Source of the DNA: Asterias amurensis
Lineage: Eukaryota; Echinodermata; Asteroidea; Forcipulatida; Asteriidae
DNA length: 64,000 nt
Assembly (NCBI RefSeq): GCF_032118995.1
Contig: NC_092666.1
Location: 12,040,501-12,104,500, forward strand
Direction: 5' to 3'
This document shows positions 59,001 to 64,000 of this stretch, piece after piece. The notes under the pieces are model-generated. The model saw nothing but the letters and a program-made list of their open reading frames with translations, did no database searches and was not told the DNA's origin. The translations under genes were made by a program, and so were the position numbers. How positions within the stretch are numbered: the first letter of the stretch is position 1; the number at the start of each line of letters is the position of its first letter.

Positions 59001-62000
59001 TTACTGTGGGTGCCATGTGTTAAAGGCAGTGGACACTATTGGTAATTACTCAAAGTATTTATAAGCATAAAACCTTACTTGGTAATGAGTATTGGAGAGC
59101 TGTTGATAGTATAAACATTGTGAGAAACGGCTCCCTCTGAAGTGACATAGAAGTACTTTTCTACAAATTTAATTTCGAGACCTCAAGTTTAGAATTTGAG
59201 GTCTCAAAATCAAGCATCTGAAAGCACACAGCTTCGTGTGATTAGGGTGTTTTTTCTTTCATAGTTATCTAGCAACTCCAATGACCAATCGAGCTCAAAT
59301 TTTCACAGGTTTGTTATATCATGCATATGTTGAGATACACCAAGTGAGAAGACTGGTCTTTGACAATTACCAATAGTGTCCACTGTCTTTAGTTCGAGAC
59401 CTTTTTTTTACATACAAATTTGTCATTCAGAATGATTTTCTATTTTCTTTTAATCAGAGAGAGTTGGAGAAGCAAGAACGCTTAGCACTCTTGAATCAAC
59501 AGACCGTCAGAGCTGACGAGCATTACAGACGAACTCTGCTTCAGAATAAAGGGCTCAATCCATGGCTGAGATTAGTCAAGTCTGCCAGACAAAATATGCA
59601 GGTCAGTATGAGCAACAGCATTGTAATATTTTAAATAATTGCATCTTGGATAAAGAATAAGTTGTTGGCTCTTACCGTACTGGGTCCTGCAAAAAATCTA
59701 TGTAAAACTAGTAGCAATATTGTTTACTACATGTAGATGTTAACTTTGCATCAGGATGAAGAATATTCATTTTTGGTTTTGATATGCCTGTGATTTTTTT
59801 ACAGGACTCTGGAAAGTACTTAGTACATGTAGTACAGTGTATAGACGATGTGACCTATGTTTACATTCAAACCGCCCTCTGTTGACAAAACACTATATAC
59901 GTCATGTTTCGCCGGGCACTGAGTTGCGCAGTCATAGTAAGATTGCGTACACTTTCTAGCTGGCTGCCAAAACACAAAGGTTTTGCCCGGCGGTATGCGC
60001 GCGAATCATGTTATGGTTTTCGTGTGACGTCAGAGGTCACATCGTCTATACAGTGCTGAACACATCGGTGTATATGAGTAAAAACCAAAAATGATTGTAA
60101 CTATTATTTACCCTGATAAATTTATTACACCTGTAGATAGTTGCTACTTCACAGCACAGTGTAAAAGTCAACCATCTTTTGTGGGCAAATCAGTCAAATT
60201 TTAGATACTGCTATACATTATGCATAAATTTGGCGAGCAGGGCGTGGGAATTTAGTCTAATTCCTTGCATGATTGGTTGGTGAACCACTTGACTGTACAG
60301 AAAAAGTTAGAATGGTTGATGTGGCTCAAAGCCAAAACCCAAGTAGCCAGTAAAGATGGAGTCTTACAAAAAACTATGTAATGTCTTTAATGCGGAAGTT
60401 CCAAAGAGTGCTTTGCACTGCTTTCCCAATTCTTACCAAGTCCAACTTAGTGTACAGTGCTTACTGTTCACATCGGTGTAGGGTAAAAAAAAAAAATAAC
60501 AACAGCATCTCATTAAAGTATGTCTTTTGTGAATAGCTCACTCTATAGCTAGAAATAGCTCACAGGTCCCTTGACCTGTAATGCTTAAAGTAGTGTCAAC
60601 GTTATGTTTATCACAGCATCTTTTGAATAAAGGATACATTTCGGTTTGTTTACTCTACACTGTGGCCAGAGCCATGCTTCTAAACAAAATAGAGAGAAAT
60701 ATTGAGAATAAAATTGTGCTTTCTCGTGCTCAAGATGATTTTTTTTAACCCATCATCTGAGGCTGAAAATAAAAATGTTGTACTCATCTGCTTAAAAAAA
60801 ATGACAGGTTGCTGAGGATCATCACAGCACTGTTTTGCTGAGGAAGTGTATGTTGCCATGGAGACAACATGCAGAAGAGGTGATGCAGGAGAAGTTTATG
60901 ATGGCATCGAAGCAATATGAGCTCATCCTCATTCGAGGTGCAATGAATAGTTGGAAGAGGGTGAGTTATTGAAAGTCATCAATTATGTTTATTCATTTCG
61001 TTGCTTTTTTGTTTAGAGCCAATACACTTTGGAAGGTTCGGGGGGGAGGGGGGGGGTTATCCACTAGTCTTTTAGACGAGACCTGGGCCAAATTTCATAA
61101 AGCTGCATAAACGTGCTGGCTACGTTTGGTAATTACTCAAAATAATTGTTATCATAAAAAACGATTGAGCAATGAAGATCTGTTGACTGTTGATAGCACA
61201 AAACTTTGTGAAAAACGGCTCTCTCTGAAGTAATGTAGTATTTGAGAAAGAGGAAATTTGCATCTAAAAGTATTAGGCAAAAAAGTTTATGCAACAAGGG
61301 TGTTTTTTTTTCGTTCACTATTTTATTGCATCTTCGATGACCAATTGAACCCAAACTTTCACAGATTTGTTGTTGTATGCATGTTGTTTGGATACAACAA
61401 GTGAGAATACTGGGCCTAATTTTATGGGTCTGCTTACCGTAAGCACATAATCGGCGCTTACGGAACAGGGCAAGTGAAGTGTATTTCACGGGTTAGCGAC
61501 AAATTTTGGCTTCTGCGCTTGCGTACTCCATGTTACTAGGCATTTTACGCTTACAAAGCTAGTGCAGCGCTAGCATGTCAAGCGGGGAATCGGGACCGTA
61601 AGTGCAGAATTCGGCGATAAGCAGAGCCATGAAATTGGGCCCTGGTCTTTGACAGTTGCCAAAGATGTCCAGTAAATTTTTGGTAATTCTCTGTCTTTCC
61701 TTTTGTCTACAGTACGGACATCTTCAATCCCTCCAGCTACAGAAGGCTCGACGACACTATATACACAACCTGAAGATGAGAGTCTTGCAGGCCTGGCAGG
61801 AACATATCACCAATGAGAAACTTAGAATGTGGAAGAATGAGGAGGTAGCAGAAGAGCACAATGAAACGTAAGATGCTGTTGTGGAGAAGTCTCCTGCATT
61901 CCAAAAAATCGACTCCGCCCCTAGCACAAAATCTTACAGAGCTCGGTCATTTCAAGTAGCTGCAGCTGTGGAATGGCCTACCAGAGTCTGTTAAAGCCAT

Positions 62001-63050
62001 TATACACTTTCGGAACAGAAGAAAAAAAAAAGTTTACAGATTTACAAATAACTTACAGGGTTTACAGAAGGTAATGGTGAAAGACTTCTCTTGAAATATT
62101 ATTGCATAAAATGCTTTACTTTTTGAGAAAACATTAAAACAATTATCAATTCTTGATTCTCGGTATCGAGAATTACGGATTTATTTTAAACACATGTCAT
62201 GACACGGCGAAACAAGCGGAAACAAGGGTGGGTTTTCCCGTTATTTTCTCCCGAATCCGACGACCGATTGATTGATTGAGCCTAAGTTTTCACAGGTTTT
62301 TTATTTTATATATAAGTTGTGATACACAAAGTGTGGGCCTTTGGACAATACTCTTTACCGAAAGCGTCCAATGGCTTTAAGGAAGCAGCAACATTTGGGC
62401 AATTCAAAAATCACTTTTACTCATGTATTTACCATTTATCACTAATTGTTCTTCTGATGGTTTTTCTTTTTTGCTATCCAGTGCATAGGGACTTAGCTGT
62501 GATACGAGCTATGCAAATGTGGTTTCAATCAATCAATCAATCACTTTATTTCCACAGTTTCAAAATCACAATCAGTATCAAATCATAGGCAATGTAAGTT
62601 GGAAATAAAAAAATAAATAGTTGTTTGATAAGACTCATTAAATGAATAATAAGCATTGACATTCGTGAAACTGTGGGGGACCCATACAGAAGCAAGGCTT
62701 GTAAGGGTATGGTTCCCTAATCAAGCTTGTGCATTGAGCCGATAATTATTTAAATTGATGTATTGTGGAAGAAGACACCCCTCCAGGTAGGAAACATGTC
62801 CCGGAAAGGACAGGTGTACTCAAAAAGGCTCAATGCACAAGCTGCTAACATTATTAATATTATCATTATCATTGCAAAAAAAACAAACATATTTCTTTTT
62901 GCTTCTACCTCCAGACGCATTTTAAAAACTGCCTTCGTGGGTTGGCGACAGTACCCGAAGATGCTGAAAGCAGAGCGGCTTCGTGAGAAACGCCTTGAAG
63001 ACATCCGGAAAAAAGTGTCCTCAATTCTGCCGGATTTTGGTGTCGGCTAG
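47083..63050 (+). CDS. CCDC191: Coiled-coil domain-containing protein 191
   Basis: Seventeen exons: 47083-47178, 48424-48471, 49012-49159, 49566-49775, 50419-50591, 51443-51666, 53413-53587, 54420-54610, 55235-55499, 56100-56617, 56973-57088, 57947-58029, 58227-58328, 59458-59601, 60808-60960, 61713-61867, 62915-63050. All joins keep frame, about 978 residues (human protein 936). Motifs matching the vertebrate protein as I recall it: LYRWKRW near the start, GWIKKVEKASD, SEAQDLLNQW, HEIETRDDSQAVQSIIDGLL, then a long Glu/Arg/Gln-rich coiled-coil (exons 6-7), the HFHAWYQ...KLGKA-like WxxWRAF region (exon 8), LLDWKLWLQKEHL with AAASGKLW (exon 9), further charged coiled-coil (exons 12-14), and Trp-containing helices RAMNSWKR, VLQAWQEH and FVGWRQYP before the end SSILPDFGVG. 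The regularly spaced AW/SW helices resemble SFI1-type repeats seen in centrosomal or ciliary proteins (inference; function not established). The start at 47083 is chosen by homology; an in-frame ATG at 47065 is less likely. The donor of exon 9 is uncertain by 3 nt. Confidence 0.94.
47740..48110 (-). mobile_element. LINE 3' end fragment in CCDC191 intron 1
   Basis: Minus-strand frames read MIDDLQWDSLEKRRQAASIS with LMYKIHYQLVAI and then FFPRTVLWWNALPSQILELQ, typical of the end of non-LTR reverse-transcriptase ORFs (LGWDTLEQRR..., PRTVxxWNxLP). The pieces are in two frames. Confidence 0.8.
48666..48930. repeat. Dispersed repeat with GGTGGTAGCGTTTT block, second copy
   Basis: Matches 7400-7620 in the first about 100 bp (TGGTAGCGTTTTTGAGATT, GTGGTTATGA, GGAATACACAAACTGAGAA). 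No coding capacity. Confidence 0.5.
49270..49541. repeat. Family B MITE, copy B8, next to exon 4
   Basis: Contains TTTGAGCTCAATTGGTCGG and ends GTGTTCACTGCCTTTAATAA. The end is 24 bp from the acceptor of CCDC191 exon 4, so the pyrimidine tract of that exon is built partly from sequence abutting the element. Confidence 0.8.
50756..51085. repeat. Family G repeat, interrupted by a palindromic MITE
   Basis: Shares with 53812-53975 (inverted) the blocks ATGCTCCAGTAGAAATT, ATTTCCTCATAGGGTGCCC and GCCTTGGTGCCCTTGCC. The MITE H2 at 50808-50952 lies between the two halves, leaving CCCCTGG on each side. Confidence 0.8.
50808..50952. repeat. Palindromic MITE with AGTTAGGACTAGTCC blocks, copy H2
   Basis: GTCGATTTCACAAAGAGTTA at the left and TAACTCTTTGTGAAATCCAC at the right are inverted, with repeated GGACTAGTCCTAACTTAGGA between. 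Very strong secondary structure is expected in RNA. Confidence 0.88.
51832..52214. repeat. Family B MITE, copy B9
   Basis: From TTAAAGACAGTGTACACTAT to AATAGTGTCCACTGGCTTTAA. A complete copy in CCDC191 intron 6, directly followed by a LINE fragment. Confidence 0.88.
52215..52378 (+). mobile_element. LINE 3' end with TTA tail
   Basis: The frame reads SWGDRSFSSAASRIWNSLPR then NLRSCLCTTTFKSLLKTYL, the classic end of CR1/Rex1-like reverse-transcriptase ORFs. It then runs into (TTA)n, which continues into the hexanucleotide array. Confidence 0.85.
52379..53331. repeat. Large (TATTGC)n hexanucleotide array
   Basis: 52411-53296 is an uninterrupted run of TATTGC, 886 bp or about 148 copies, with no variant seen. 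Both edges pass through short (TATTAC)n and then (TTA)n. The reading frames (poly-Leu, Cys-Tyr and Ala-Ile) are artefacts. It probably grew from the TTA tail of the LINE just upstream. Confidence 0.98.
53812..53975. repeat. Family G repeat, inverted copy
   Basis: Reverse complement of parts of 50756-51085 (GGGCAAGGGCACCAAGGCAT, GGGCACCCTATGAGGAAATT, TTTCTACTGGAGCATTTC). It carries its own inner GGAGGCAATCGCCTCCGTTG palindrome. Confidence 0.85.
54050..54465. repeat. Tandem duplication covering a family B end and the start of CCDC191 exon 8
   Basis: Unit 1 (about 54050-54260) and unit 2 (about 54274-54465) both run through GGGATACACCAAGTGAGAA, a CTGGTCTTTGACA block, a T-rich acceptor and the exon start GTGTCTTCAAAGGCATTTCC (unit 1: GTGTCTTGAAAAAGGCATTT). 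Unit 2 is the functional exon 8. Unit 1 has a shifted frame and is a decayed pseudo-exon. Period about 207 bp. Confidence 0.85.
56735..56815 (+). mobile_element. Short retroelement tail
   Basis: CCTATGACCAGGGCACTAAT followed by AATGCGCTATATAATAG and a TTATTATT end, typical of SINE/LINE tails in this window. Confidence 0.45.
57181..57490 (+). mobile_element. tRNA-Leu-derived SINE, copy S3
   Basis: GTGTCATGGCCGAGAGGATAAG (A box changed) and GAGGGTTTGAGTCTTGG (B box changed), with the GAGTCTTGGTCGTG piece doubled. The body keeps CCCAGTGTACTTATCG and GAGAAGGGGTTCGATTC. It is decayed and lies in CCDC191 intron 11, directly before a family B copy. Confidence 0.8.
57486..57868. repeat. Family B MITE, copy B11
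   Basis: From AAAGCACCGGACACCTTTGG to AATAGTGTCCAGCGCGTGAA. It has the subfamily ends of the CACCGGACACC type. CCDC191 intron 11. Confidence 0.85.
58482..58864. repeat. Family B MITE, copy B12
   Basis: From TTTGGCAGTGGATACTATTG to AATAGTGTCCACTGCCTTTAA. Complete apart from the damaged left TTAA. CCDC191 intron 13. Confidence 0.88.
59022..59392. repeat. Family B MITE, copy B13
   Basis: From TTAAAGGCAGTGGACACTAT to AATAGTGTCCACTGTCTTTA. Same orientation as B12 and about 160 bp from it. Confidence 0.9.
59840..60050. mobile_element. 211-bp MITE with 17-bp terminal inverted repeats and 5-bp duplication
   Basis: TATAGACGATGTGACCT at the left and AGGTCACATCGTCTATA at the right are perfect inverted repeats. 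CAGTG flanks both sides. The interior is CpG-richer than the intron. A related end stands at 63518-63560 (CTATAGACGATGTGACCTGT). Confidence 0.88.
61111..61672. repeat. Family B MITE, copy B14, interrupted
   Basis: TTTGGTAATTACTCAAAATA near the left, GAGAATACTGG, then a family E insertion (61413-61642), then GGTCTTTGACAGTTGCCAAA. The left TTAA end is replaced. CCDC191 intron 15, ending about 40 bp before exon 16. Confidence 0.8.
61413..61642. repeat. Family E MITE, copy E4, nested in B14
   Basis: GGGCCTAATTTTATGGGTCT at the left and AGCCATGAAATTGGGCCC at the right. B copies elsewhere read ACTGGTCTTTG without a break. Here CTG(G) stands on both sides of the insertion. The inner sequence is CpG-rich with GCGC and CGCTTACG words. 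Confidence 0.85.
61885..62530 (+). mobile_element. LINE 3' end fragment split by a family C MITE
   Basis: Left piece 61885-61990 ends in a frame reading LWNGLPESV. The right piece from 62377 continues KEAATFGQFKNHFYSC. Together this is the usual end of a CR1-like reverse-transcriptase ORF. The family C copy at 61991-62380 separates the two. Tail sequence with ATCAATCAATCA follows at about 62526. Confidence 0.85.
61991..62380. repeat. Family C palindromic MITE, copy C4, at TTAA in a LINE
   Basis: TTAAAGCCATTATACACTTT to GCGTCCAATGGCTTTAA. Removing the element and one TTAA leaves the LINE reading GAGTCTGTTAAGGAAGCAGC with its frame kept. It shares with family B the block TTTTCACAGGTTTTTTATTT and the GATACACAAAGTG block. 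Confidence 0.92.
62703..62842. repeat. Short inverted repeat before the last CCDC191 exon
   Basis: AGCTTGTGCATTGAGCC at about 62714 and GGCTCAATGCACAAGCT at about 62826 are 17-bp inverted copies. It may be a small MITE or the folded tail of the LINE upstream. The last CCDC191 exon starts 73 bp further on. Confidence 0.6.
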
Positions 63051-64000
63051 AATTAAAAAATTAAAGGATGCTAAAAGGAGACTATGCTTCACCCTCCCCC
63101 AACCCTTAATGACGGGTCACATGGAAATGCCTAACCAGCTTTGCCTTTTTCTGTAGCCTTTAAAACAACAAATTGTTAAAAACAGATACCCCTTTCCTTC
63201 TTTGCAGGTGACAACAAATAAATGCATACTTGCCAACTGTTCAGATTTTATTGGAATCGCCAAGATTTTTGCAATAACAAGCCGCAACAAATCAGAACAT
63301 TCCTATTTTTGATCGTGACCCTACTGTACAAGATTGTAAAGTTCTGGCAAAAGAGGGCGCCATTTGCTTTGGACTGTAGAGATTTTCTAACGAGATGTAC
63401 AATGTTTTACTGTACATAATTTTTTTGTGCACATGAAGCCTTATACTGGTAAGCTTTATTTGCATAACCTCTTGTGTTGCTGTCGCTGTACACTAAACTT
63501 GTAAAACTGTGTTCCTATAGACGATGTGACCTGTGACCTGTGACATCACATGTTTACAAAAGAGCCATAGAGCATGGACTTCATGCAGGCACGATTTGTA
63601 CACAGCCTAATGAATGAAAACATAAAATCTTATATTTTATAGAGATTGCACTGTCTAATTTTTATCAACTTTTGATATGATGAAAAGACTAAAATCTCAA
63701 TACTTGTCTAGCTTTTACTTTTATAAATCTTGGATTTATGTGGAAATTATGACACAAAACGTAAACCTTCCCATATGACCTGTGCAGTATCTTGCCTGCC
63801 AGAATACTCAAAGAATGTACAAGGTCACACTTATTGTAAACAGAGTTCTCAGGGTCTATTGTTTCAATACGAAGTGTTGTCAGAATATAGGGATGTCGGT
63901 CTTACACAGCAGTCACCAATGTTTTATATATTTATTTTAACAGAATACTGTCAAAAAATAAACTTTTATTGGAAATGTGTTTGTGTGTATGCAAGACATT
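63051..64000 (+). other. CCDC191 3' UTR and downstream sequence
   Basis: Possible poly(A) signals AATAAA at 63217 and 63957. A fragment of the TATAGACGATGTGACCT element lies at 63518-63560. No further gene is seen before the window ends. Confidence 0.55.

Noticed and set aside
1-64000. Endogenous retrovirus, LTR element or Polinton remains
   Set aside because: No protease, integrase, capsid or envelope-like segments and no paired long terminal repeats were recognised; the reverse-transcriptase pieces are LINE 3' ends.

Overview
The window looks like a piece of an intron-rich, AT-rich, repeat-dense invertebrate deuterostome genome, most likely an echinoderm (sea star or close relative). The basis is spliced animal genes with consensus GT-AG introns, a TRIM-NHL-like gene, a GPI-anchored trehalase, and very many short palindromic elements and tRNA-derived SINEs of the kinds common in echinoderms. 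The assignment to echinoderms is inference; the eukaryotic, metazoan nature is clear. No operons, bacterial genes, CRISPR arrays, rRNA genes, or intact viral or LTR elements were seen.

Five protein genes can be supported. (1) The 3' part of an unrecognised coiled-coil, proline-repeat gene (+, exons 509-3497; its 5' end lies outside the window). (2) A two-exon RING/B-box/coiled-coil/beta-propeller TRIM gene (+, 12449-14644). (3) A complete 13-exon trehalase gene (+, 18112-42477), predicted at 602 residues with a signal peptide, both family signatures and a C-terminal GPI-type tail; its first intron is 15.8 kb long. (4) MRPL40, a mitochondrial large-subunit ribosomal protein (-, four exons, 46771 down to 43338, 203 residues). 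(5) CCDC191 (+, 17 exons, 47083-63050, about 978 residues). Trehalase and MRPL40 are tail to tail. MRPL40 and CCDC191 are head to head, with start codons only 311 bp apart, which implies a shared bidirectional promoter.

The rest is repeats. The dominant ones are palindromic, TTAA-bounded elements of about 360-390 bp: family A with 3 copies, family B with about 15 copies or parts, and family C with 4. There are also several other MITE families, at least four tRNA-derived SINE types, and decayed LINE 3' ends. Nesting allows some target-site duplications to be read directly: a family C copy sits at TTAA inside a LINE reading frame, a family A copy sits inside a family C copy, and a tiny element with TAGCCC/GGGCTA ends makes 9-10 bp duplications.

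Trehalase intron 1 carries most of the unusual structure: eight copies of a 109-bp unit at exact spacing, each with a CCAAT box and a CRE-like site; a 14-bp minisatellite with higher-order repeats; a cluster of GGGCGTGG boxes; and an array of roughly 450-bp units that each keep a splice-donor-like AAG/GTAAG on the minus strand. CCDC191 introns hold an 886-bp uninterrupted hexanucleotide array and a tandem duplication that copied the start of exon 8.
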